This document shows positions 31,110-39,444 of a DNA stretch of 50,273 nt, one piece after another (position 1 is the stretch's first letter; every line of letters begins with the position of its first letter). Source of the DNA: an uncultured Verrucomicrobiota bacterium (lineage in GTDB: Bacteria; Verrucomicrobiota; Verrucomicrobiia; Limisphaerales; UBA9464); assembly GCA_903896505.1 (NCBI GenBank), contig CAITXU010000275.1, positions 1-50,273 on the forward strand. The letters are read 5' to 3'. The notes beneath the pieces were generated by a model. The model was not told the origin of the DNA and searched no databases. It was given only the letters and a program-made list of their open reading frames with translations. The position numbers and the translations under genes are program-made.

Positions 31110-32441
31110 ATGAATCGGTGCCGGCTGAAGGTCGCCTTGCGCCTCTTCGGAGTGCTCTTTCTTCTCCGAGGAAAGGTCAGCGCCGATTCCATTTCTCTGC
31201 GAGGTGGTGAACGGCTGATCGGACAGATACTATCCGAAGGAGCGCAAACCATCGTTTTTGAGTCACAAACTCTCGGTCGACTCGAATTTCCCAAAGACCG
31301 GGTTGAAATGATCGAAAATAATGCGAGGCCCACAGACACAAAGTCCTCCAATCCGAATTCCGTTCTTTCCGACACAAACCCGACCGCCCAAAACAGCCCA
31401 ATCCCGCCCACAACTTCCACCTCGGAATTTCGACCCTGGAATGAAGCCTTTGAAACAACGGACGCCTTCGATTGGATTCAGCTGAAATCCGGCGAATGGC
31501 TTAAGGGCAGGGTCAAGTCGCTCCAGGAAGACAAGCTGGAGTTCGACAGCGACAAACTCAACCAGTTGGAATTCCATTGGAAGGATGTCCGGATGGTCCG
31601 TTCACCCCGTCCCAACAGTGTGCGGATGGAGGGCCGCCCGCCCGTGATTGGTTCGGTGATGGTAACCACCAACGAAGTCGAAATCATCTCATCCGATTCG
31701 ACCAATCGTTTTCCCCGACAGCAACTTTTGGCCATAGCTCCCGCCGGAGATCGTGAACTCGACAAATGGACGGCCAAGCTATCCACCGGAGTTAGTTTTC
31801 GGGCGGGAAATACCCGGGAGGCCGATGCCGATGTCCATCTAACCCTTCAGCGGCGCACCCCTGGAACACGATTCGGGTTGGATTACCTCGGCAACTATAC
31901 GAAAATCAACGGTCGGCAATCCGAGGACAATCATCGTCTCATCGGGGAGTTTGATTATTTCCTCTCCAGAAGGCTCTACCTTCGGGTTCCGGATGTGGAG
32001 TATTTCAGGGATCCGCTGCAAAATCTCTCCCACCGACTGACCGTCGGAAGCGGCGTTGGGTATGATCTGATCTCCACCCCAAGAACGGAGTGGAGCGTCA
32101 CGGCCGGTCCTGCATGGCAGGATAATTGGTTTAAGTCCGTTGAAACCGGCGAAACCTCCAATGCCAGCTCAATGGCCATGGTGCTTTCCACGCGCTTCGA
32201 CATCGAACTCACCGCACGGATCGACTACATTTTTGAGTATCGTTGCCAGATCACCAGCGCCGAGGACGGGAATAATACCCACCACGCGATTTCCACCCTC
32301 GAATTCGATATCCACAAGCGCCTGAAGTTGGACTTGTCGCTGGTGTGGGATCGAATTGCCAACCCCAAAGCTGAATCGTCCGGGATCACACCGACCCCGG
32401 ATGATTTTCGACTGATTACCTCGTTGACGGTCGAGTACTAA
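31110..32441 (+). CDS. DUF481 family outer-membrane protein with tandem small beta modules
   Basis: Exported protein of 443 residues; the signal peptide starts MNRCRLKVALRLFGVLFLL. The C-terminal half (from about residue 230, TAKLSTGVSFRAGNTREADAD) is the DUF481 barrel found in 'salt-induced outer membrane protein' relatives, with strands ending LTSLTVEY. The N-terminal half contains three similar small segments: ISLRGGERLIGQILSEG, IQLKSGEWLKGRVKSLQ and VMVTTNEVEIISSDS. These look like tandem SH3-like beta modules. The ATG at 31110 was chosen because it begins the signal; an upstream frame starting 30945 overlaps the previous gene. It converges on the nitroreductase gene with 18 bases between stops. 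Confidence 0.82.
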   Translation: MNRCRLKVALRLFGVLFLLRGKVSADSISLRGGERLIGQILSEGAQTIVFESQTLGRLEFPKDRVEMIENNARPTDTKSSNPNSVLSDTNPTAQNSPIPPTTSTSEFRPWNEAFETTDAFDWIQLKSGEWLKGRVKSLQEDKLEFDSDKLNQLEFHWKDVRMVRSPRPNSVRMEGRPPVIGSVMVTTNEVEIISSDSTNRFPRQQLLAIAPAGDRELDKWTAKLSTGVSFRAGNTREADADVHLTLQRRTPGTRFGLDYLGNYTKINGRQSEDNHRLIGEFDYFLSRRLYLRVPDVEYFRDPLQNLSHRLTVGSGVGYDLISTPRTEWSVTAGPAWQDNWFKSVETGETSNASSMAMVLSTRFDIELTARIDYIFEYRCQITSAEDGNNTHHAISTLEFDIHKRLKLDLSLVWDRIANPKAESSGITPTPDDFRLITSLTVEY

Positions 32442-32459
32442 CCTCAACGAGCCCCGCTC

Positions 32460-33104
32460 TCAGATGTTGCGGATAAGTTCCGAGGCTGGGAAACGGACTT
32501 TGGCCAAAGACGCATACTTGTCATCCAACGCTCGATACCCGGCTGCGCAGGCAACCACAGTTTTATAGCCAGTTCCTACCAGCCCGAGTATTTTATCATA
32601 TTCCGAGGGAACGAGGCCTTCCATGGGGCACGTGTCGACACCTAGAACTGCCGCCGCCGCCATGAATTGACCCAGCGCAATGTACACCTGATGAGTCGCC
32701 CAGTTGGTCAACTCCGCCTCGGACCGCGAGGTCAGGCTGTTGACCATCATTCCACGATAGCCTGCCAGCGCCTCCACGCTTCCGCCGCGGACCTCGACGG
32801 TTCGGGCCAGGAAATGGTCGATATACTCGACGGTCACATGGGTCTGAGCCGCAAAAACAACATACTGCGAAGATTCCACCGGCTGGGTCTGCCCCCACGA
32901 CTGTGGAACCAGTGCGCGACGGACCTCGGGCGAAGTCACCACTAAAAATTTCCACGGTTGGAGACCAAAACTGGACGGCGCCAGAATCAGGGCCTGCTCG
33001 AGTGAAGCCCAAGTCTCTGCCGGGATGGAGCGAGACGGGTCAAAGCGCTTGGTGGCATAGCGCCAGTGAAGGGCTTGGTTCAGGGATTCGGGTGTGGTCG
33101 ACAT
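32460..33104 (-). CDS. nitroreductase family NAD(P)H-dependent FMN oxidoreductase
   Basis: Cytoplasmic FMN enzyme of 214 residues that reduces nitroaromatics, quinones or related electrophiles. Family features: LHWRYATKRFDPS (FMN phosphate-binding Arg), LILAPSSFGLQPWKFLVVTS, the alpha-helix with SLTSRSEAELTNWATHQVYIALGQFM, GVDTCPMEGLVPSEYD and the C-terminal KVRFP. This resembles NfsB/YfkO-type members. The ATG at 33104 is chosen as it begins MSTTPESLNQALHWRY; the longer frame upstream is not family-like. It diverges from the second PQQ-like gene across a region with a 9-base inverted repeat that could be an operator. Confidence 0.9.
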   Translation of the reverse strand: MSTTPESLNQALHWRYATKRFDPSRSIPAETWASLEQALILAPSSFGLQPWKFLVVTSPEVRRALVPQSWGQTQPVESSQYVVFAAQTHVTVEYIDHFLARTVEVRGGSVEALAGYRGMMVNSLTSRSEAELTNWATHQVYIALGQFMAAAAVLGVDTCPMEGLVPSEYDKILGLVGTGYKTVVACAAGYRALDDKYASLAKVRFPASELIRNI

Positions 33105-33183
33105 GGTCACTGAAAAATGGGGGCTGAGAGGTTGTGCGGGAATCATTGGGATAAAAAACCCGCCAGGACAACCTCGCCATCGT

Positions 33184-33211
33184 CGGCAAAATATCCAAAA
33201 TAATTTTGCCG
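33184..33211. promoter_or_regulatory. 9-base perfect inverted repeat in a divergent promoter region
   Basis: CGGCAAAAT (33184-33192) and ATTTTGCCG (33203-33211) are separated by 10 bases. They lie in the 168-base gap between the divergent nitroreductase and PQQ-like genes. The arms are AT-rich at the centre, like an operator for a dimeric regulator. A stem-loop is also possible, but there is no T-tract. Confidence 0.45.
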
Positions 33212-33272
33212 GCATCGTTTTTGAATTCGTCGCTCGCTTTCGGGTCAAAAGCGCGGTTAAAGCTACTCCCTC

Positions 33273-34577
33273 ATGAACTTCTCGTTTCCCCTTGGACTCG
33301 CCCTTCTCGCACTCGTGCGGGTGGCCGCCGCCCCCTCGGAAACCGACTGGCCCAATTGGCGCGGACCGCATTTTGATGGCTCCAGCTCCGCGACAGGCCT
33401 TCCCACGGATTTTTCCGCGGCGAAGGCGACCTGGACCTCCCCATTACCCGGCCCCGCCGGTTCAACCCCCATCACCTGGGGTGGACGAATTTTTTTGACC
33501 GCCCCCGATGCTTCCAAGAATCTGAATCTTCTCTGTCTCGACCAGGCCTCAGGTAAAGCTCTTTGGTCTCAATCCGTGGCGGTCGGAGACAAGGAAAAGG
33601 GGCGGAACAATTTGGCGGCTCCATCACCCGTGACCGATGGCGAGCGGGTGATTGCCCTCTTCGGTACTGGCGATCTTGCGGCCTTTGATTTTGACGGGAA
33701 GCTCCTTTGGCAGCGCCAACTTTACAAGGATTACGGGCGTTTTGCCATCATGTGGCTCTACGGAAGCAGCCCTCTGCTCTACGACGGTACCCTTTACCTG
33801 CAGGTGCTCCAACGCGACGAAATGCCGGGCGATTATCCCTTCTTTGACGGAAAACCGGCTCGGGAATCCTTTCTGCTCGGACTTGACCCGGCAACCGGAA
33901 AGACCCGGTGGAAGGTCGGCAGGAAGACGGATTCCACGAAAGAGAGCAACGAAAGCTACGCCACTCCACTCCCCTGGAAACGTCCATCAGGGACAGAATT
34001 GGTCATCGTGGGTGGCGACCATATCAGCGGCCATAGCCTTGCGGATGGAACTGAAATCTGGCGCGCCCGCCTGTATGAAAAGCGGGATGATTGGTACCGT
34101 ATCGTGACTTCCCCGGTCGCGGTTGGTGATTTTGTCCTCGGGTCTGGTCCCAAGGGCCAACCAGTTGTTGCCTATAAATCGGGAGGTCATGGCGACGTGA
34201 CCACCACCCATCGCGTATGGGACTTCAAGGAGGCTCCCACCGACTGGTCAACTCCCTTGTTTTTCCATGATCGCGTCTACGTGTTGGACGGTGGACGGCG
34301 CGTCCTTTCCCGGATCGAGCCCAAAGGCGGGGCCATGGATTGGACCGGAAAAATCGACGTTCAAGACTCCATCTGGGGCTCTCCGACCGGGGCCGACGGC
34401 CGAATTTTCCTGCTCAGCGAAGAAGGCAATCTGATTGTTTGCGAGGCTGCTCCGGCATTCAAACAACTTGCGAAGGTGGCACTGTCGGAAGGTCCGTGCA
34501 GGTCCAGCGTTGTTGTTAGCGGAAAATCCGTCCTGGTCAGGACCGCCCGACAATTGTTCAAGTTCGGCACCGAATGA
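33273..34577 (+). CDS. secreted PQQ-like beta-propeller protein
   Basis: Exported propeller of 434 residues and the second such gene in the window. The signal peptide (starting MNFSFPLGLALLALVRV) is followed by TDWPNWRGPHFDGSSSATG. Blades are marked by Ala/Ser-Gly-Lys-Ala-Leu-Trp-type turns: SGKALWSQS, DGKLLWQRQ, TGKTRWKVG and DGTEIWRAR. It lacks the Pro/Gly-rich insert of the protein at 13706. The internal segment DYGRFAIMWLYGSSPLLYDGTLY is typical of this subgroup. It is probably a periplasmic scaffold or ligand-binding protein, and PQQ binding is not shown. The amidase gene begins 43 bases after its stop, so the two may be co-transcribed. Confidence 0.85.
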   Translation: MNFSFPLGLALLALVRVAAAPSETDWPNWRGPHFDGSSSATGLPTDFSAAKATWTSPLPGPAGSTPITWGGRIFLTAPDASKNLNLLCLDQASGKALWSQSVAVGDKEKGRNNLAAPSPVTDGERVIALFGTGDLAAFDFDGKLLWQRQLYKDYGRFAIMWLYGSSPLLYDGTLYLQVLQRDEMPGDYPFFDGKPARESFLLGLDPATGKTRWKVGRKTDSTKESNESYATPLPWKRPSGTELVIVGGDHISGHSLADGTEIWRARLYEKRDDWYRIVTSPVAVGDFVLGSGPKGQPVVAYKSGGHGDVTTTHRVWDFKEAPTDWSTPLFFHDRVYVLDGGRRVLSRIEPKGGAMDWTGKIDVQDSIWGSPTGADGRIFLLSEEGNLIVCEAAPAFKQLAKVALSEGPCRSSVVVSGKSVLVRTARQLFKFGTE

Positions 34578-34620
34578 GGGGCTTGCCCTGCCGTTCCGTC
34601 ACCGCCAGAGTCCTCGGTTC

Positions 34621-35622
34621 ATGTCTTGGTTGAAGATGCGCGCTTGGTGGGTCGTGGTTCTTTGGATGACGGTCCTGTCGGTTCAGGGTGCACCCGCCGC
34701 CCCGCGCCTGGGAACGGTCACCCTCGGAGGCCAACCCTATATCAGTCTGTTGGGATGGGGCAGCATCTATAGCCTTGGGAACCGCTGGGACCCGAAGTCC
34801 AGCCAGCTTCAATTGACCAACCGTTGGATTCATCTGGAATTCAAGGCCGACACCCGACGCGTCGAGGTCGACGACGTAACTGTCACTCTCTCCTTCCCCA
34901 TCCTGAGGGTCGGAGACCGACTTTATCTGGCACTCCGCGACGAAGAAACCGTCCTTCGTCCGCTTCTAAAGCCACCTCGCTATCCACCGGGCCGCAAAAT
35001 CACCACCGTGGCCATCAGTCCCGGCCATGGAGGAAAGGACCCCGGACATATCGAAGGGACTCGAACAGAAAAATATTATACTCTCCAATTGGCTCAGGAG
35101 GTGCAGCGTCAGTTGCAAAAGAGCGGACTCAAAGTCATCATGGCCCGGTCCACAGATGAATTTGTTTCGCTGGAAGATCGCCCGGCAATTGCCCGCAAAC
35201 GAGGTGCCGACCTCTACCTGTGCATCCATTTTAATTCCGGCGGGGGCGCGGAGGCTGCACAAGGCTTGGAGACCTATTGCCTGACCCCATCAGGAGCCAG
35301 CTCGACGAATGATCGTGGAAATAGCGGCGGAGCCGCCCGGACGGGAAACCGCTGGGACCATGAAAACCTCCAATTGGCCTATCAGCTTCACCGCGCGATT
35401 CTCTCGGAAATTGATTTCGCAGACCGCGGGGTCCGGCATTCCCGCTTCAAGGAGCTGGCTTTGGCCGAAATGCCGGCAGCCTACATCGAAGGGGGCTTCA
35501 TGAGTAACCGGGAGGACGCTCGTCGAATTTTCTCCGATTCGGGACGCGCCAAGTTTGCCGGAGCCATTGTTGATGGGATCATGGCGTTTAAACGCCTAGT
35601 GGAGCGCGGTCAGCCGGAATGA
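34621..35622 (+). CDS. N-acetylmuramoyl-L-alanine amidase (Amidase_3) with N-terminal beta domain
   Basis: Zinc amidase that cuts the bond between N-acetylmuramic acid and the stem peptide of peptidoglycan, in the periplasm. The protein (333 residues) has a signal peptide ending VQGAPAAP. A domain of about 90 residues (VTLGGQPYISLLGWGSIYSLG) follows, which resembles the copper-amine-oxidase-like beta domain found on some amidases. The catalytic domain shows SPGHGGKDPG (His ligand), RTEKYYTLQLA (Glu ligand), CIHFNSGGG (His ligand) and AAYIEGGFMSN (catalytic Glu). No regulatory blocking helix is obvious. Starts at 34621 and 34636 (MRAWWVVVLW) are both possible; neither has a Shine-Dalgarno. Confidence 0.93.
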   Translation: MSWLKMRAWWVVVLWMTVLSVQGAPAAPRLGTVTLGGQPYISLLGWGSIYSLGNRWDPKSSQLQLTNRWIHLEFKADTRRVEVDDVTVTLSFPILRVGDRLYLALRDEETVLRPLLKPPRYPPGRKITTVAISPGHGGKDPGHIEGTRTEKYYTLQLAQEVQRQLQKSGLKVIMARSTDEFVSLEDRPAIARKRGADLYLCIHFNSGGGAEAAQGLETYCLTPSGASSTNDRGNSGGAARTGNRWDHENLQLAYQLHRAILSEIDFADRGVRHSRFKELALAEMPAAYIEGGFMSNREDARRIFSDSGRAKFAGAIVDGIMAFKRLVERGQPE

Positions 35623-35725
35623 ATCCACCAACGTACTGACGGACATTCGGCTCACCTTCAGGGATGTTCTGCCGATCAACCACATTTTCTTGCCTTCGTG
35701 GGATGGCTCCCGTTCTGTTACGCAA

Positions 35726-38362
35726 ATGGATTGCAGCCCTTGCCTCTCAATTTCCCGAATTCTTGTCGTTTTGCTGGCCCTGGGAAAACTCCTGACGGCT
35801 TTCCAAGCTGAATCAGCCGAGCCACTCCCCTCCCCTCCCTTACTCGAGGCAACGACCAATTTTGACCTCGTCCTACCCAGAACTGCCTTGGGCCGGGATT
35901 ACCTGATGTCCGCTTCACTCATTCCCCAAGCGGTGGCGGCAACAAGTCGAGGACTGGGAGGACGGGTTGTCCGCTTTGAACTTTACCATGATGGGGTCGA
36001 CCTCTACGAAGCGACCGAGGGTTTGGTCGTGACCCCTGATCTGCCAACACGCCGTCTGGTTGCAACCTTCCCCATTGTCTCTCAGGACGACTCGAAGATT
36101 GTGATCGATTTCAACCACGGGATGCGGCGCGTCTTCACCGACTCTTGGATTGGGATGGAAGCCAGCGGACGCGATGACGTCCTTGAGGTTCCCCAAAGTC
36201 GTGTGTTCAAAATGGACCGTGAAAACGAATACCTGGTCATTCGACAGGCCGTCCAGGGACGCAATCGTGAGCTCGGTGCCAACGAGGAGGCCCGGTACGA
36301 GGTTCGCTACTTCTTCTCACCCTACACCCCCGGGGCCGTTCCCCCACAAGAGCAGAGCAGTTACGATTCCCGCTACGCCCGTTTTTTTCAAACCCAGCCC
36401 GTGATTGAACCGACCACCGGACGTGCTGCCGGAAAAATCGCCCGTTTCGATACCAACAAGCCGATTGATTTCTATTATAGTGCTAACACGCCCAAGGATT
36501 ATGTCGAAGCTGTGCGGGACGGAATCCTTTATTGGAACCGGGCCTTCGGCAAAGAACTCATTCGGGCCAGTCAGGCACCCGAAGGCGTGACGGCTCCTGA
36601 TGCCCGCTACAACCTGGTCCAATGGGTTCCCTGGGACGATGCCGGATTCGCCTACGCGGACATTCTGTTGGACCCCCGCACCGGCGAGTCCAAGCATGGC
36701 CAGGCCTACATGACATCCGTCTTCGCCATCGAGGGCAGGGCTTCCGCCCGTCGCCTTCTCCGGGCGATGCTCGATGCCAGCGGTGACAAAAAACCTGAAA
36801 AACGAGGAACTGCAACCTCCAAGCCCTCCTGGGCTCCCCATGTGTTCGGTGCCGGCCCCAGTTGTGATATTGCCCCGGAAGAGTTTGCCGCTCAGTACGC
36901 CCAGGGACTGGCGGAATTGCTGGCCAGCGAGACCCTGACCGATGCCGCCGTTCTTCGCGCTTCACAGGACTACGTCCGCGAGGTGGTGGCCCACGAGGTC
37001 GGACACATCATGGGCTTGCGCCACAACTTTGCCGGCAGCCTGGCCTCGACCTTGTCGCATCAGGCGTTGGAAAATTGGTTCAAGGCCTACCTGCTCGGCC
37101 AAAGCCTCGACGGATATACCAACCAATTCAGCTCCGCCTCGATGATGGAATACAACCCGTTCCGGGCTGCCGTTTTTGTCGGCTGGAAAATCCGGACTTC
37201 CTCCGAGGTACTGCCCCACGACAAAGCCGCCATCCAATGGGGCTATTTCGGAAGCAACGAACCGAGGGAAAAGAAGCTGCTGTTCGGCTCCGACGAAGAG
37301 GCCGGGGTGTTTGGCGACGTGATTCGTTTCGACTATGGAACGGAACCTATCGTGGCCGCCTATGGAGAAATCTCAGCCACACTTCGCAACCTCCCCGCCC
37401 TGATCATCGAGACCTTCATCGCCGCCCGGGCACCCCGCGATCCCCGGGATCAAATTCCCCTCTCGCGCGTCAATTTGAGCGCCAGGTCGTACGCCAGGTC
37501 AGTGGCCGCCCGTTTCGCCAGCGAATTGTTTTGGCTGCGTTCAACCTCCAGATCCTTGCGGGTCGAAAATCAATTCGATTTTGTGGGCGATCTCAATGAA
37601 CGGGAACGAGCCCAAGCCCACTGGAAGAATGTGAATGAGCAAGTCGAAAAATTGGGGGGAGTCGACCGTACATTCTTCGGTTTTGTGCCGGTGGATTTGA
37701 AGCTGGACCTCAAAGAAGAACCCAAAGGAGTCCCCGTGGTGGAAAAAATCTCAGCGGCAGCACTGACCAGTCGCGTTGAAAAATTGCTCGATGCGCCTGC
37801 CTACACGAATTTTGTTGGACTCGACGAAAAGAAATATTCTTTCACCAAGGAAGAAAAACAGCTGATTGTCGAGCGCGCGCGGACGTTCTTCAAAGAATTC
37901 GAGAAAGATGTCGTCCGCGAGACGCTCGTCCGGCTCGAAGATGCCCCCCGCACCCTTGGATATGCGGCCCATGAAGCGCTTCAGGAGGATGATCTCACCG
38001 CGAAGTTGGAGCATCGAATCATCGATTTGGCCCGCACAGTGATTACTGAAAAGGACGAAGAAAAACGCCTCAAGGGGAAGGTCGACAAGGGATTGGTCGA
38101 AGTGATCGACTTTAAATATGACAATGAGACACGGGTGGCCGCGGCCAAAGCACTGAACGACCGGACAGGCTCTTATCGGGCATGGTCGGTCGACGCCAAA
38201 GGCGACTTGAACAAGGCCCTCAAGGATGAGGTGGAAGGGGCGTTGAACATCCCCAATTTCAAGGATTTCAAGGAATCCAGCCTGACCCGCCCATTGCGCG
38301 AATGGTATCTCCGACAACTGGACCTCTTGAATCTTCTTCCTCCAAAACCGCCTGGACGATAA
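35726..38362 (+). CDS. large exported metzincin-type zinc protease (DUF4953/DUF5117 group)
   Basis: Predicted exported metallopeptidase of 878 residues. Residue 423 onward reads HEVGHIMGLRH, the full HExxHxxGxxH zinc signature, with SASMMEYN further on as a likely Met-turn. The N-terminal region (RTALGRDYLMSASLIPQ, YFFSPYTPGAVPP, YYSANTPKDYVEAVRDGILYWNRAFG) and the segment AGFAYADILLDPRTGESKHGQAYM match the DUF5117/DUF4953 zinc-dependent protease layout. The last 300 residues are helical and unusually charged (KDEEKRLKGKVDKGL). The start is the ATG at 35726, giving the signal MDCSPCLSISRILVVLLALG; an in-frame TTG at 35690 would add 12 residues. The substrate is unknown; homologues are common in Bacteroidetes and Verrucomicrobia. 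Confidence 0.87.
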   Translation: MDCSPCLSISRILVVLLALGKLLTAFQAESAEPLPSPPLLEATTNFDLVLPRTALGRDYLMSASLIPQAVAATSRGLGGRVVRFELYHDGVDLYEATEGLVVTPDLPTRRLVATFPIVSQDDSKIVIDFNHGMRRVFTDSWIGMEASGRDDVLEVPQSRVFKMDRENEYLVIRQAVQGRNRELGANEEARYEVRYFFSPYTPGAVPPQEQSSYDSRYARFFQTQPVIEPTTGRAAGKIARFDTNKPIDFYYSANTPKDYVEAVRDGILYWNRAFGKELIRASQAPEGVTAPDARYNLVQWVPWDDAGFAYADILLDPRTGESKHGQAYMTSVFAIEGRASARRLLRAMLDASGDKKPEKRGTATSKPSWAPHVFGAGPSCDIAPEEFAAQYAQGLAELLASETLTDAAVLRASQDYVREVVAHEVGHIMGLRHNFAGSLASTLSHQALENWFKAYLLGQSLDGYTNQFSSASMMEYNPFRAAVFVGWKIRTSSEVLPHDKAAIQWGYFGSNEPREKKLLFGSDEEAGVFGDVIRFDYGTEPIVAAYGEISATLRNLPALIIETFIAARAPRDPRDQIPLSRVNLSARSYARSVAARFASELFWLRSTSRSLRVENQFDFVGDLNERERAQAHWKNVNEQVEKLGGVDRTFFGFVPVDLKLDLKEEPKGVPVVEKISAAALTSRVEKLLDAPAYTNFVGLDEKKYSFTKEEKQLIVERARTFFKEFEKDVVRETLVRLEDAPRTLGYAAHEALQEDDLTAKLEHRIIDLARTVITEKDEEKRLKGKVDKGLVEVIDFKYDNETRVAAAKALNDRTGSYRAWSVDAKGDLNKALKDEVEGALNIPNFKDFKESSLTRPLREWYLRQLDLLNLLPPKPPGR

Positions 38363-38487
38363 TTCCTCCCCATTGGTCCTGAACTTCATCTCAAAGCCCA
38401 TGGCATTGGCCTTGATGAATTGAGTTTCCGAGGACAAACGGTTTGACTCGATCCCGACACCTCTTTAGCGTGGAAATACAGTAACTT

Positions 38488-38967
38488 ATGTCCGAGCCCA
38501 CTCCTCCGGTGCCCCCGGTCCCGTCCGCCGCTCCTGCCCCTGTCTCTCCGCCGTCCCCCCCGCCTCCCACAGGAGTTCCAGCGGCCATTGAACCGCCAAA
38601 ACCTGCAGATGCCGCTGCAAAGAAGCAGACCGTCCGAATCAGCCTTCCCCCCAAGCCAGCAGCGGGCCCGTCCATCCGGATTCCGGCGGCTGGAGCTCCG
38701 GCCTCACCGGCGGCAGCTGCGGCAAGCGCCGCCCCTGCAGCGCCCGCAGCCACGACAGCACCAGCCAAGGCAGCTGCGGCTCCCGCAGCCGCACCCAAGG
38801 TGGCAAACCCTCCCACCGCCGCCCAACCTGCTCCTGCCCCGGCCGCTTCGCGGTCATCGGCCGTAGCACCACCCAGCACGGTGGATGTAATCCTTGCGTT
38901 TTTAACGGCCGCCACGGGCATAGCAGTAGCGATCGTCGTTTACTTTATTGCAGATATTAACCCCTAG
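38488..38967 (+). CDS. Pro/Ala-rich tail-anchored membrane protein
   Basis: Protein of 159 residues with no recognised family. Residues 1-130 are low complexity, mostly Pro and Ala with short conserved-looking islands (AKKQTVRISLPPKP and PSIRIPAAGAP). The C-terminus is a single hydrophobic helix (VDVILAFLTAATGIAVAIVVYFI) with only a few residues after it, so it is a likely tail-anchored protein with its disordered head in the cytoplasm. The island KKQTVRISLPPKP recurs in similar proteins in this phylum as far as I recall. It lies 20 bases ahead of trxA on the same strand, so the two may share a transcript. Role unknown. Confidence 0.72.
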   Translation: MSEPTPPVPPVPSAAPAPVSPPSPPPPTGVPAAIEPPKPADAAAKKQTVRISLPPKPAAGPSIRIPAAGAPASPAAAAASAAPAAPAATTAPAKAAAAPAAAPKVANPPTAAQPAPAPAASRSSAVAPPSTVDVILAFLTAATGIAVAIVVYFIADINP

Positions 38968-38987
38968 TTTCGAGATTTTCCCCTGAT

Positions 38988-39323
38988 ATGGCCTCCGCCA
39001 ACGTGGTCCAAGTGACTGAATCCACCTTTGAAAAGGTCATCCAAAGCTCGACCGGGCCGGTCCTCCTCGATTTTTGGGCTGAATGGTGTGGCCCATGCAA
39101 AATGCTCGGACCGACCATTGACGAAATCGCCAACGAATTCGTAGGCAAAGCCGTTGTCGGTAAGGTGGACCTTGATTCGGAGCAGTCTCTGGCCGGTAAG
39201 TTTAGTATTCAAAGCATCCCGACTTTGTTGTTCATAAAACAGGGTCAAGTGGTCAAGCAACTCGTCGGAGTCCGACCCAAAAAAGAAATAGTCGAAGAAC
39301 TAAAGAAGCTGATCCAGGGCTGA
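38988..39323 (+). CDS. trxA: thioredoxin
   Basis: Cytoplasmic dithiol-disulfide carrier of 111 residues, the usual length. The redox site WCGPC is in DFWAEWCGPCKMLGP (C34, C37), and the conserved cis-Pro is in IQSIPTLLFIKQGQ. It supplies electrons to ribonucleotide reductase, methionine sulfoxide reductases and others, and is reduced by a thioredoxin reductase not present in this window. The ATG at 38988 starts MASANVVQVTESTFEK. A strong intrinsic terminator at 39410-39440 follows. Confidence 0.95.
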   Translation: MASANVVQVTESTFEKVIQSSTGPVLLDFWAEWCGPCKMLGPTIDEIANEFVGKAVVGKVDLDSEQSLAGKFSIQSIPTLLFIKQGQVVKQLVGVRPKKEIVEELKKLIQG

Positions 39324-39409
39324 TGGGACGCCCGGTGGGGGGACATGTGCCAGGGACGAAACCCCGCCGCCCTGACTTTCAGCCGCCCTTTTTGAATTGA
39401 GCCCGACTT

Positions 39410-39440
39410 AGCCGAATCGACCTTTCGATTCGGCTTTTTT
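39410..39440 (+). terminator. intrinsic terminator after trxA
   Basis: A perfect 11-base stem AGCCGAATCGA (39410-39420) / TCGATTCGGCT (39425-39435) has loop CCTT and is followed by TTTTT. It is a textbook plus-strand terminator for trxA. The convergent pyrB stop at 39445 lies just beyond, so it may also end that transcript, although the minus strand has no T-run after the stem. Confidence 0.9.
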
Positions 39441-39444
39441 AGGT

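Noticed and set aside
38391..38921. Minus-strand Ala/Gly-rich open frame of 176 codons
   Set aside because: Mirror image of the Pro/Ala-rich gene on the plus strand, which has a real membrane helix and a start just before trxA.
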